A stretch of 64,000 nt of DNA from Mycogone perniciosa (lineage: Eukaryota > Ascomycota > Sordariomycetes > Hypocreales > Hypocreaceae). The stretch's first letter is position 1. Each line of letters opens with the position of its first letter. The position numbers and the translations under genes were made by a program. Below the pieces are notes generated by a model. It was not told the DNA's origin and ran no database searches. It saw nothing but the letters and a program-made list of their open reading frames with translations. Below are positions 38,821-48,970 of this stretch, one piece after another. Location: contig JAOALB010000054.1 in assembly GCA_025331125.1 (NCBI GenBank), forward strand, positions 62,001 to 126,000. The letters are read 5' to 3'.

Positions 38821-41800
38821 CGATGCTCAGCCCTTCAACATGATCAAGGCTAGTGATCTTAATACTATTTCTCATGAGATTGAGCAACAATGCAAACTCA
38901 ATGCCAGTCAGTCTATCGAGGATGCCTACCCATGCACTAAGTTGCAAGAGGGTCTTATGACCTTGTCGGTCAAGCAACCCGGTTCATACACAGCGAGATA
39001 CGTCTACCGTCTTCCTGATCACGTCGACATTGATCGCTTCAAGGCTGCCTGGAACAGAACCGTCGATATCTGCCACAACCTTCGAACTTCAATTGTTCTC
39101 ATTGGCTTCGTCTCCATTCAAACCATCATCAAGAGTGAGCCTGAACCTCTGTGGGAGGTGACGGACGGTGTTTCCCTCCAATCGTACATGCAGAAAGCAA
39201 TCCAGTCATTTGATATGGGATACGGCTCTCGCCTCTGCCGCTATGCTCTGATTGAAGATGGTGGCAGCACCTACTTCGCCTGGCACGTTCACCACGCTGT
39301 CTATGATGGCTGGACTCACCCGCTCATTATGAGCACCTTCTACGCTGCTTACCTCGGAACCCAGCTTCCCCCTCTGCAGCCGTATGCTCGCTTCGTCAAG
39401 TATACAACGAACATCGACCATAGCGCTGCTTCTGATTACTGGAAACAGCAACTTTACGATGCCAAACGCGCTTCGTTCCCACCGGCTGACCGGGAATTGG
39501 CCTCGGTGAACAGCAAGTCCAAGGTGGCTCGGCTGCTGAGGAAGTCTATTCACTTCCCTCGTTCGACCAACACTTCCATCACCAAGGCTACAATAATCCG
39601 AGCTGCTTGGTCAATCGTTCTCGCTAAATACTGCGGTGTTGATGATGTCTGCTTCGGTACCACTGTTTCAGGCCGTCACGCCCCTGTTCCTGGTCTGGAT
39701 TCTATGCCTGGTCCTATGCTCGCGACTATCCCAGTCCGAGTCCGTCTTGACCGAGACCAGCCTATATCGAGATTCCTTCAGGACGTTCAGATCCAGGCTT
39801 CGGAGATGATTGCTTTTGAGCAATTCGGTCTCCAGCACATATCTTCTCTTAGTCCTGAAGCTAAGCAGGCTTGTGACTTCTCCAGCTTGCTGGTTATCCA
39901 ACCTGCTCAAACAGCTGACGGAGGTGCCACAACTAGTACCGATGTAATTCTGCTCCCTGCTGAATCGGAGGACTCTGCCGAAGATGCCATGCAGAATTAC
40001 TTGAACTACCCGCTAGTGCTGCAGATTATGATTCTGGATGACCTGATCGATTTACTGCTGATATACAACTCCAACGTCGTGACTGAGTTCCAGTCTACTG
40101 CTATTTCTGAGCATTTAGGTCATGTTATTCAGCAGCTGCTTGCTCAGGATGAAACCTCAATCGCAGACGTGCAAGTCGCCAGCTCATGGGATCTCCAGAA
40201 GCAACTGGAGTGGAACGACAAGATCTACGGACCTGCTGAAACCACTCTTCACGACCTCATCTCGCAACAAGTCGCCCGCAGGCCCAACCACGAAGCTATT
40301 TATAGTACTGAGGGCAGCATGACCTACAGCGAGCTTGAGCATTTGACCACTCAATTCGCTATTTACCTGAACCGACTCGGTGTGCAGCCGGAGACTGTTG
40401 TGCCGTTCTGCTTCGAGAAGTCCATGTGGACTATCGTTGCTATGATTGGTATCCTGAAGGCAGGCGGTGTTTTCATTCCACTTGACCCAGCCAATCCAGT
40501 CAGACGCCGCCAGACCCTGATTGACGAAGTCGGTGCTCAATTCATGGTGGTGTCGCCAACGACGGCACCCGAATGCCAGGGCATGGTTCGAAACACGATT
40601 GAGCTTTCGCCATCCTTGATCACTCGCATCTGCGGCCTTGATGTTATGGAGCAGCGCACTATGAAGCCAATTTCTAACAACGCTGCTTATGTCCTGTTCA
40701 CCTCCGGCTCAACGGGCAGGCCTAAGGGTGTTATCATTGACCACAAGGGTATTTGTACATCTCTGCTCAACGAACGTGAAGCCTTTGGCATCAATGATGA
40801 TACAAGATGGTTCCAATTCGCCAACTACGTCTTTGATGCCTCCATCGTTGAAATCTTCACTGCGCTCATCTTTGGTGCCACGGTTTGCGTGCCCACTGAG
40901 CATGAGCGTATGCACAACACCGCCTCATTCGTTCGGGAAGCGCGTGTAAACCTTGCTCTGCTGACGCCCACATTCGTCAAAACCCTGTCACCAGAGCAGG
41001 TCCCTGGACTGAAGGGGCTTATCCTTGGTGGCGAAGCACCTACCAAGGAGAATATCGACACTTGGCTCGGATATGTCGAACTCCACAACGCCTACGGTCC
41101 TGCTGAAGGTTGTGTCGTCAGTACCCAACGCGTTTACACGTCGCACAACGACTCAATTCTCAATATTGGCCGCGGCATGGCTCACGATATTTGGGTTGTT
41201 GATCCTGACGACCACGATTGTCTTATGCCTATTGGTTGCGTCGGTGAACTTCTACTACAGGGTGCTTCTTTGGCACGTGGCTACATTAATGATGAGGAGA
41301 AATCTCGAAGTGCGTTTATTGAGCATGTTGAGTGGCTACCATCTAACGTCAACGTTGGCGAGCGCCGATTCTACAAGACTGGTGACTTGGTTCGCTATGC
41401 CTCTGACGGTTCACTCGAATATGTCAGCCGCAAGGACACCCAGGTCAAAATCCGTGGTCAGCGTATCGAGCTCGGTGAAATCGAACACCAGATTAAGACA
41501 GCCACACCAACCATCTCGCACGCCGTCGTGGACATTGCCCGAGGTAGCGGCAGCGAGTCACTCCTTACTTTCATCTCCTTCAGCACCGAGCAAGAAACAG
41601 ACAGTGCCTCAAAGGAAGTCCGCCTTACAGAGCTCACTGACGAGTTACGTGAATTGCTCTCGGACCTCGTTATTAACCTAGCATCTGCCTTGCCTAGCCA
41701 TATGGTTCCGAAATACTTCATCCCCATCGATCGCATGCCTCACAACAGTGCTGGCAAACTTGATAGAAAGATTCTTCTTGCCTCAATTGCCAACTACTCC

Positions 41801-42110
41801 GAAGAGGACCTCTCGATCTATCTTGCTAGCCAACGCCTGCCCTTCCGTGACTGCTCAACTGAGACAGAACTGTGGATCCGTGCTCAGTGGGCTATGACCC
41901 TCAACCTCCCCGCTGAGACTATCAGCGTAGACGATAATTTCTATAGCCTTGGTGGCGATTCTATTCGCATTGTTACGATCTCGAAGACTATCCTGAACGA
42001 ATATCGTGTTTCTTTAGGCCTGTCCCTTATTAACAGCAAGCACACGACAATCAGCAACATGGCGAGGTTTATCGACAACGAGCTCAGCGAGTCTCCTGTT
42101 GAGCAGGGCT
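38821..42110 (+). other. NRPS module 12 (C-A-T), undamaged terminal module
   Basis: C12 begins with DAYPCT near 38925 and has HHAVYDG near 39291. A12 (about 40220-41800) has FTSGSTGRPKG near 40697 and the code D-A-V-L-I-G-A-V-V, unlike every other module; a hydrophobic or aromatic residue is inferred because peptaibols usually end in Pheol, Leuol, Valol or similar. T12 is also distinct (LGGDS, Ser at 41960-41962) and is followed directly by the reductase. Confidence 0.85.
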
Positions 42111-42189
42111 TGGGAATTAACCTTAACGACAAAATTGCATCTATCTCAAGTTCGACTTGGGCTTCACGACCACAGGATCTCCTCACCCA

Positions 42190-43327
42190 CCCCACGACAC
42201 AGCTGCCTGACCAAGCAACTGTCTTCCTTACTGGTGCCACTGGTTACCTCGGTACAGAAATTCTCAAGCAGCTGCTCCGTAACAATGCTATCGGCTCCAT
42301 TATCACTCTTGTACGATCCAAATCTGCCGAACACGGCTTGGAGCGTATCCAGGAGACAGCACGCATCGCTGGCTGGTGGCGTGAATCCGACGCAAAGAAG
42401 ATTGAAGTCTGGACCGGTGACTTGAGCAAGGCGCGCATAGGTCTCAATAACGCACAATGTGTTCGCTTGGCAAACAGCGTTGATGCCATTGTCCACAACG
42501 GCGCTCTCGTCAACTGGAACGCCGACTACGACAAGCTGCGTGCAGCCAACGTTGACTCAACCATTGACTTGCTCAAAGCCACTGTCACTTCTCCCACTCA
42601 CCCCAAGTTCGTCTTTGTGTCTGGTGGTATCAAGTCTGATCCTACTAAGGATCGCACCGCCCTCGCTCAGTACCTTGGCAACACTACTGGTTATATCCAG
42701 ACCAAGTTTGTATCTGAGGGCGTTATCCAGGACATTGTCAACAAGCTTCCTGCCGGTCAGAACCGCATTTCAACAGTCAAGCCTGGCTGTGTCATCGGAT
42801 CTGCCGATAACGGCGTGGCCAACGTCGACGATCTGATCTGGCGTGTCGTCGCTACCGCTGCTTCTATTCAAGCCTACCCAGAAGAGCCGTTGGAGAACTG
42901 GGTCTACGTGGCTGATGTCACAACCGTTGCCTCGACAGTTCTCAACCAGCTCTTTGTCAATGGTATCTCGCCGTTCGTGAGTGTCTCGGGCGGTATGCCG
43001 GCGCCAGTGTTCTGGGAGCTTGTCAATAACGAGCTAGAAGTCCCATGCGAGCCTCTACCTTGGGATGAATGGGCTCACCGCGCGTTGGAGTCGATGAACG
43101 AAGTGGGCGACAGGCACCAGCTGTGGCCAGTTCAATACTTCCTTGGCAACCTGGGGGCGCCTCGGTCTGCTGAGGATATTGCTGTTGAGGGTACAGACCA
43201 TGAAAAGTGGCACATGGCTGTCATGATGAGCATGCGCTACCTTATTGAGATTGGATTCGTTCAGTCTTCTACGGATGGAATTGGCAAGCTGAAGCGTACT
43301 CAGACGATTCAGCGTGGGCACAATTGA
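42190..43327 (+). other. Terminal thioester reductase (R) domain
   Basis: An NAD(P)-binding extended short-chain dehydrogenase domain that reductively releases the finished chain as an aldehyde or alcohol. The Rossmann motif GATGYLG (near 42233) opens the domain. The catalytic Tyr (42692-42694) and Lys (42704-42706) are present in GYIQTK. The domain reads open to the TGA at 43325-43327. In peptaibol synthetases this domain produces the C-terminal amino alcohol, so its intact state next to the Gln-Gln-x modules fits that product class. Confidence 0.88.
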
Positions 43328-44215
43328 ACTTGTTATAATTGCTGTTGGGTTTGAAAATAATGTCTTAGCTGTTCTCATTTTTCTTTGTCTTTTCCTATGT
43401 CTTGATTTGGCCGTTCATCCTTCCAGGGTACGTGCTTTACATTCCCTCATTTAGGTCGTCTGTTTTTACCGTTTCCTTGTTTTTATCCTTTTTTTCAATA
43501 GTATATGGCTTTGTCTACTACCCTGGTATTAGTTAGTCATTGAATTAAATTTCTTAGTTTTGTCCAACTCTTTTTGTGCAGCATGTGAGTGTATCGTGTG
43601 GCTAGCTGTCCATAATGTTTAGCATCATAACCAACGGTGCACACCTTAATCCCACCCAATTCCATTCAAACGATTCAATCCCAACCCCGAATTCTCCAAT
43701 CCAATAGCACATACTTTTATCTCGATACATTAGCAGGGCCCTGAGGGGCTTTGCCTTGCATAATTACATCTTTATGACTCTTACCACTATGACCGGATGT
43801 GAGAACGCCCGGTCATAGTGCTTATCAGGATGCCCATCAAGGTGCCTATCGCTTTAACATCTTATTCTTCATAGCTATAGAATAATGTTGCTATTTTTAT
43901 CACCATTGCCATTGTCATATATATGAATAGTATATCAATACTATCGCCTTTATTATCTCGTGAGGAAAACCCTTTTACTAAGCCTATCTCATTCACCATC
44001 TCCCCTCTATTATCTTCGCTCTTAATCGTAGAGCAGAGATGGAGGGGGAGTCGCAAGCTGCCACCAAATCCATACAACTCCGACTCAGGAAACCCTGCAA
44101 GTAGAACTTCGAGGCAAAGTGAATACACTTTCTCGGGTCTTTCTCTTCTCATCAAACCCTTGGCATACCGCTACTTCAAGCAGTTCAATGGCTGAAGGCC
44201 GGGTATAAGGCAACC
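43328..44215. other. Intergenic, 3' flank of the PKS-NRPS
   Basis: AT-rich stretch after the megasynthase stop. T-rich runs at 43376-43500 are consistent with a 3' UTR and polyadenylation region. No open frame with recognisable protein content was seen. It contains the hairpin at 43785-43820. Confidence 0.6.
43785..43820. repeat. Perfect 12-bp inverted repeat (hairpin)
   Basis: CACTATGACCGG at 43785-43796 and its exact reverse complement at 43809-43820, separated by a 12-nt loop. About 460 bp past the megasynthase stop. Function unknown; it could shape the transcript end or be the remnant of a short mobile element. Confidence 0.85.
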
Positions 44216-44294
44216 ACTCGGCACTCTGACTCCGCAAGGCGGGCCGACAGACCCCATACTCGGCAGTTTGACTCCGCAGGGCGGGTCGACTGAC
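44216..44294. repeat. Two direct repeats of 37 bp
   Basis: Copies at 44216-44252 and 44258-44294 match at about 32 of 37 positions and share the TGACTCCGCA and GGCGGG blocks. The second copy overlaps the left arm of a large inverted repeat. Confidence 0.8.
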
Positions 44295-44366
44295 TGCAAG
44301 GTAAGGAGGGTTCGGGGTCCTTACCTTGAAGTCAGTCGGCCCGCCCTACGTAGTCAAACAAGTATA
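44258..44366. repeat. Near-perfect 30-bp inverted repeat extended to about 50 bp
   Basis: Left arm 44278-44307 and right arm 44318-44347 are complementary at 28 of 30 positions around a 10-nt loop. Similarity extends outward (GTTTGACTCCGC on the left against the complement of ACGTAGTCAAAC on the right) to roughly 44258 and 44366. The structure ends about 30 bp before the first ATG of the hydrolase. It looks like a small fold-back or MITE-like element; no target-site duplication was confirmed. Confidence 0.8.
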
Positions 44367-44397
44367 AGTAAACCATGAATCGCAATGCTTTCCGCAG

Positions 44398-45285
44398 ATG
44401 TCTTATCCAGATACATCATCTTCCTGTGATACTGATATAATGGAAAAACCTACAATCGCTCTCATCCACGGCGCTTGGCACTCGCCAATGCATTTCCAGC
44501 CTTTCATCCAACGACTTCACGAAACAGGCTATCCCACCACAGCAAGCCACTTCCCTCCGTTGGGTCGGACAAACCGCATGAGCATACCCAAAAATCCGAG
44601 GCTGAGTTCATCCGCCAAAACATTCTCCTTCCCGAACTTGATCAAGGCAAAGATGTCATTTTGGTGGTACATTCGTACGGAGGCGTTCCTGGTGGAGCAG
44701 CAGCCAAGGGCCTCAGCAAGACTGAGCGCAGTGCTGCCGGGTTACGAGGAGGCGTCATTGGTCTTATCTTCGTATGTGCCTTCATTGGTTACGAAGGCAA
44801 AATAATGTTAGAAATGCTACCGGGTGGAAAGCCGGCGACATGGTGCGGGTTGAGCGTAAGAACAAGACTCCTCACTAGCCATGAGATTTCATCTCCGCTG
44901 ACATCTTTGTGCGGCGATGTAGAAAGACGGGACACAGCTTGAACTCACCGAAGATCCTGCGGCCATCTTTTATAACAAAGACACGGACAGCTCGCTGGTC
45001 GAAACAGCCGTTAAGGAGCTGAAGCCACATGCGATAACTGTATATGGGACTCCTATCCAGTCACAAGCATGGTCGGATGAGGCTTTCGACGGATATCGTG
45101 CGTATGTCTTTTGCCATTCGGACTTTACGATACCTGTGGAGTGGCAGAAGAAGATGGTGTTGGAAACTGGAAAATCCTGGCGTGAGCTGGATCTTGAGGA
45201 CGCAGACCACTCGCCTTTCTTGTCGAAAATAGAGCCGTTGCTCAAATTTACTGACGAGTTGGCTCAAGAGTGGACAGCAAGTTGA
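44398..45285 (+). pseudogene. Alpha/beta hydrolase, one frameshift, one intron
   Basis: A single-domain alpha/beta hydrolase of the type opening KPTIALIHGAWHSP, with an oxyanion-type HGAW segment, nucleophile motif HSYGG (Ser at 44673-44675), an acidic candidate in CHSDF and the late His in DADHSPF. The substrate cannot be told from sequence. The frame shifts by one missing base near 44558, within the usual FPS-V-G segment, so as it stands the protein is cut before the nucleophile. A 67-nt intron (44856-44922; GTAAGA..TAG, GCTGAC branch) joins GLS to KDGTQLEL in frame. The start may be the ATG at 44398 or, more like the family, at 44440. It lies beside the broken megasynthase on the same strand; a tailoring or self-protection role is possible but unsupported. 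Confidence 0.75.
44856..44922 (+). other. Intron of the alpha/beta hydrolase (67 nt)
   Basis: GTAAGA donor, GCTGAC branch-like sequence, TAG acceptor. Splicing removes an in-phase dead end and joins conserved hydrolase sequence in frame. Confidence 0.8.
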
Positions 45286-45694
45286 CTGCATCTCATCTCC
45301 TAGCTCATCTCAAGGAACAATGCACGCTGCCCGTGACGACGGATAAAGCAAGGAACATATGCAGTACTCCATAGGAAGACCCTTGATAAATAATAGTGAT
45401 CAAGCATTCCTCAGATACAGGACTCTCATGAAAGAGGGCAAATGTGACGTTCATTGTGGAACTCTAATCCTAGTATACGGAGTAGTTGCGCGACTTATAA
45501 TGTCTAACTCGTAATCATTTTGGTGTCGGAAACTGCCGCAGAGGAGAAAAGGGGCAGACTATATCACGTGAAACAGGATCTGCCCCTCGCGTCGCGTATC
45601 GGGTTCACTCGACTCCAAATATATTTATCAATTCCGTCAATGCATTTATTTGCTACGGGGCTTTCGATTGTGTTATACGAAGTAGAGCCTCACC
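45286..45694. other. Intergenic region before the HTH gene
   Basis: About 400 bp with no coding signal. It contains one TACGGAGTA 9-mer (45476-45484). The end is presumably the promoter and leader of the HTH gene. Confidence 0.5.
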
Positions 45695-46210
45695 ATGTCG
45701 CAAGCATCAGGGAACCACCAGCAAGCTCTCGGTGCTCTGCTCACCGAAGACCGCGTTCCCAAAGGCCAAATCCCCATGCAGGCCCGCGCAGCCATCATCG
45801 CAGCTGTGTTCGCTGGTCAACCACATACCAAAGTCGCAAAGGACTTTGGCATTTCAAGTCCAGCAGTATCACGTCTGGTAAAGCGCTTCCGAGACACTGG
45901 GGACTTGTCTATAAAGCCTCGGTCTGGGCGCCCCAAAAAGCAGCCTGTTAGGGAGGTCGGTGCTGAGGGTGAGGTCACAATGCATGAGCTGGTGGCTTTC
46001 TCGGGTCCGTCGGAGGCTGCAATGACACATGTTCGGTCACTGAAGGCGGCTTTAAAAAGCCGGGGCATGGGAAAGCACCAAGAAACAAAGATGAGAAAGA
46101 TGATGGTTGAGATGGGCTACCATCACCGAACGGGAGAGAATAGGAGGACAATGGAGAACAGGACGGATCATAACAGGGCAGGGAAAACGGGATCGGAGAG
46201 CGCAGGGTAG
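45695..46210 (+). CDS. Small Tc1-type helix-turn-helix protein
   Basis: The 171-residue product starts at an ATG in the favourable context CACCATG. Residues 27-75 form a homeodomain-like helix-turn-helix of the Tc1/mariner transposase N-terminus kind: a helix around RAAIIAAVFAG, then VAKDFGISSPAVSRLVKRF and the basic GRPKK tail. The remaining 95 residues are Lys/Arg-rich and low complexity, with no DDE catalytic domain in this frame or downstream. It may be a domesticated DNA-binding protein or the N-terminal remnant of a transposase; similar short HTH proteins are common in fungal genomes. No terminal inverted repeats were found around it. Confidence 0.6.
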   Translation: MSQASGNHQQALGALLTEDRVPKGQIPMQARAAIIAAVFAGQPHTKVAKDFGISSPAVSRLVKRFRDTGDLSIKPRSGRPKKQPVREVGAEGEVTMHELVAFSGPSEAAMTHVRSLKAALKSRGMGKHQETKMRKMMVEMGYHHRTGENRRTMENRTDHNRAGKTGSESAG

Positions 46211-46786
46211 AAGAAGCATCTCCTGCCACTATCAACTGACTTACTAACACCAATCGCTGCGTTATACGTTATAGCATCGATGAGGTTCTTTGGTACGTTC
46301 CGAAGCTTGCCTTGACTGCTGGGTCATGATTTCTAACTCGTGTCTAGTGAACTCCGCACCATGGGCTCAGGCGTTTGACTGTCGGTGGTTTTGGGATGGC
46401 AGATTTTCGATTATTTTATGTTGCCAATGATGATGCGAGGGGTGTTGTGTCTTTGTCGGGACGGAGTGAATGATTTCACCACCTTGCTATGAGTTAACGT
46501 TGCGGGCAACAATAATGTTACAACGACGAACACTGATATTTCTCTTCTACATCATGTCTCAATTCTTGTTGCAAACTCTTGTCCACAAACTTTGAGATGC
46601 ACCCAAGGAGGACCTTGTATCGTCAGTGACTGATCTTCTGCGAGAATACGAGAACAGACATACGATAATAGAACTGTATAAGGACGCGTCCGTGAAGGCA
46701 GATGCAGTCAAGGTAAAATCAGTCTCTAAGACAAGCATCAAAGTCATGCGGACAAGTCAAATGGATGCCTGCAAAGGAAGAAAAAG
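46211..46786. other. Intergenic, nothing recognised
   Basis: No supportable gene on either strand. Short open frames here lack any family resemblance. Confidence 0.5.
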
Positions 46787-47133
46787 CACGTGATGAAAAC
46801 GCGGCAGCAGGCAGCCAAAAGGGAACGATGATTCACGGAGCATTCATTCACTTGTCTTCTTCTTCAATTTCTCTTTTCTTTTCCCTTTTCTCTTTCTTCC
46901 TCCCTCTTGCAGGTTCACAAGCGCAGCACTTTAGTAACGCCATCAAAACTTCATATTCATCATTTCCCATCAGTCTAAACTGGACACCCATCCGATACAT
47001 TATCGCTGAACACTCCTCTATCACATTCCATCGTTTTCGGCCTAAAAGATTGTTCAACATTATGACACAGAACGACGGAGTTTCATCACGTTCTCATTTG
47101 GAAACACCAGGTCCGTCAAATTCATCTCTTTGA
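46787..47133 (+). promoter_or_regulatory. Promoter-like region without a recognisable gene
   Basis: A CACGTG box (46787-46792) is followed by a long pyrimidine tract (about 46853-46913), the pattern seen before many fungal genes, then a leader and an ATG at 47062. The frame from that ATG ends after only 23 codons at 47131-47133. No intron I tried gives a longer frame. It may be the head of a gene whose body has decayed. Confidence 0.3.
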
Positions 47134-48074
47134 CACATGTAGATACTAAGCCCATTAGTTTGAGATGGTCTTTCCACGAAATCAAACACAGCCCGGTCGG
47201 ACCATCATCAGAATATGTTGCCTTGAACTCAAGAGCCTAAAATTCCTGAGACGGCCCAGACAGGCAAGATGCCCAGACGATAGAAAACTTTGTCGTGGTT
47301 TAGGAAGCTTGGAGACCTTCGAAGATTAATACAGTCAACTTGGTGGCCCTACCTTTGTGCTTCCTTCGTGCCTTCTTCATACTGACTACGAAATACCAAC
47401 TCCTTCGCTCAGCAAACCTCAGCCTACTCTCCGGAGAAGACCAGTACAGCCTCCACGAACAGCCGGAGAGATAGCTCTCTTCGTCAGGCTGTTCAGGGTA
47501 TAAAGACGCAATTAGAAAGCTTTCCTAGGTGGATCGACTTATTGCCGAAAATCCACATCGGGCGTGGACTCTCCCTGCTCCAACCATGATCGCTATTTTG
47601 CTGAGGAACGATTTGAGGCACATCGAATCTTCTGGCGATGGTGCTCGCATTATCCAAGAGAGAGAGAAATTCTCTCAAGCAGTGACATCAATCAACTGGT
47701 ATCAGAAAAAATAGGAAACAGATATTCGGGGTCCGAGAGAGGAATGAGGATGAACAGGATACCGACGATGACCTTGACAAGGATCAAGGATCAGACGATG
47801 AGGGGAATGAATTATTATCAGAGTCATCCATAGTAATGAGGGTTATCCATAACGATGGGAGTAATTTGCGGCAATTGGTGTTACTTGTAGTAATGTAGAT
47901 GTTTGCGGTTTCTGTTTTATTGTCACGCGCTTGCCTAGATAACCCACAGTATAATTCTTGTTTGTAAGAGGCTCGAGTTAGTAGAGGCTTCTCTTGCCAC
48001 GATGCTTTACGCCAATCTAGTCCAAAATTGGCACCTTGATGCCCTGGTTCTTCATACCTGGTGTTTGGCTTTGA

Positions 48075-48540
48075 CTATAAATAAGACTGGTTATCGGTCT
48101 GCTAAGATGCGTCTGAATAGCTCAGCTATGTTTTCCAAAGCTTTCGACATCACGGCCTTTGAGTGTCCATATTTCCCGACAACAAATTGGAGGACGTAAT
48201 TCTCATGCTTGTCAACAAAGATAGCTTTCTAACCCTCCTCTGGGAGCATTGACGACTCGCGAACCCAGCAGACAATTTGCCTTTGGCATATCTAACGATG
48301 TGATGAGGACCAACGAGGCGTGACCAGAGTATAACTTCATTCCCAGCTAACTTCACGGCATTCCAGCACCAATGTTGATGTTGAGGCCTTGCGCCCTTGC
48401 GCAAATCTGGCCTTCGTGGATTGGGAACTAATAGTACTCGTAATCGTACGGATTTAGAACAATGGCACCAAAAGGGGAAGTCTTGGGGGCTCAAATTGAC
48501 ACCATTGAGCCCCTTCAATACACTTCTTCGGTGACGACCC
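48075..48540 (-). pseudogene. Possible coding relic, unidentified
   Basis: On the minus strand, about 48225 down to 48080 reads as a protein-like segment (KAIFVDKHENYVLQFVVGKY, continuing as far as ELFRRILADR). It is flanked by stops, and further protein-like fragments follow upstream in the same strand to about 48470. I do not recognise the family. It may be chance. Confidence 0.2.
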
Positions 48541-48970
48541 TTATGGAAACGATGCTACACTTCGGTTTTTCGGTGTTCACTCTCAGTTATTGCTCCGAAC
48601 TACCCCAATAGCTCCCACACTTGTAGACAACATCCAACATGAATACGGATCAAGCCCAGCTATCACTCACCACATTCGTGACATGACGCCATATTTAACG
48701 TCGCCACTAGATGGTGGAATCCATGTCATTGCAATTCACTAAATACTACTACCATCCTACCATCCTGCACTATTGCTCTTGAACTCGCCTGTATTGGCTC
48801 GGTTATTTACCGTGTCGTATCACCCATCGGAGACGGGCCTCCGTCACGGAGCAGATCGGGGACCCATACCTATCCGGAGCCAATATGCCAATATGTGGCG
48901 CAACTCCGTATTCTGTCGGTACTAGATCTCATCTACCATCTGTCATCAATCTACCAGTATGTCAATTGGG

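Larger units (their letters stand above)
61..43327 (+). pseudogene. Peptaibol-type hybrid PKS-NRPS, KS-AT-T-(C-A-T)x12-R, broken
   Basis: Seen: one continuous run of megasynthase domains on the plus strand: a ketosynthase, an acyltransferase, a carrier domain, twelve condensation-adenylation-carrier modules and a terminal Rossmann reductase. All twelve C domains keep HHxxxDG, and all thirteen carriers keep the phosphopantetheine serine. Known: a KS-AT-T loader plus terminal R domain is typical of fungal peptaibol synthetases, which acylate the first residue and release the peptide as an alcohol. The reading frame is interrupted by 10 frameshifts (near 166, 2850, 7252, 8651, 12163, 13156, 19658, 29430, 31461, 37674) and 8 in-frame stops (4179, 19161, 23627, 29366, 29641, 29650, 30049, 31390). 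The start is the ATG at 61, just ahead of the conserved KS N-terminus; TGA ends it at 43327. Three short introns lie in the KS and KS-AT part only. Inferred: a recently inactivated gene. Sequence error could explain some indels but not the stops or the active-site substitutions. Confidence 0.85.

Noticed and set aside
573..42513. Many antisense open frames of 60-250 codons across the megasynthase
   Set aside because: They are shadows of the plus-strand modules: they recur at the same place in each module and have no domain content.
61..43327. Explaining all breaks as sequencing error
   Set aside because: Several indels lie in short base runs and could be errors, but eight substitution stops, the KS active-site changes and two in-frame deletions cannot be explained that way, and about 7 kb of neighbouring coding sequence is clean.
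61..43327. Heavy repeat-induced point mutation (RIP) as sole cause
   Set aside because: A few stops fit CpA-to-TpA (29366, 29650, 31390), but others need transversions (30049 and probably 23627 and 29641), the gene is not AT-rich, and indels are frequent.
42190..43327. Terminal thioesterase or macrocyclising C domain
   Set aside because: The end domain has GATGYLG and a Tyr-x3-Lys pair, a reductase fold, and no GxSxG thioesterase motif.
43923..44195. 90-codon open frame downstream of the megasynthase
   Set aside because: Low-complexity composition, no family resemblance, and it runs close to the repeat cluster.
44216..44366. CRISPR-like array
   Set aside because: Only two direct copies plus one inverted, no regular spacers, and the genome is fungal.
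44556..44585. An intron in place of the hydrolase frameshift
   Set aside because: The only GT..AG span that would fit is about 24 nt, too short for a fungal spliceosomal intron.
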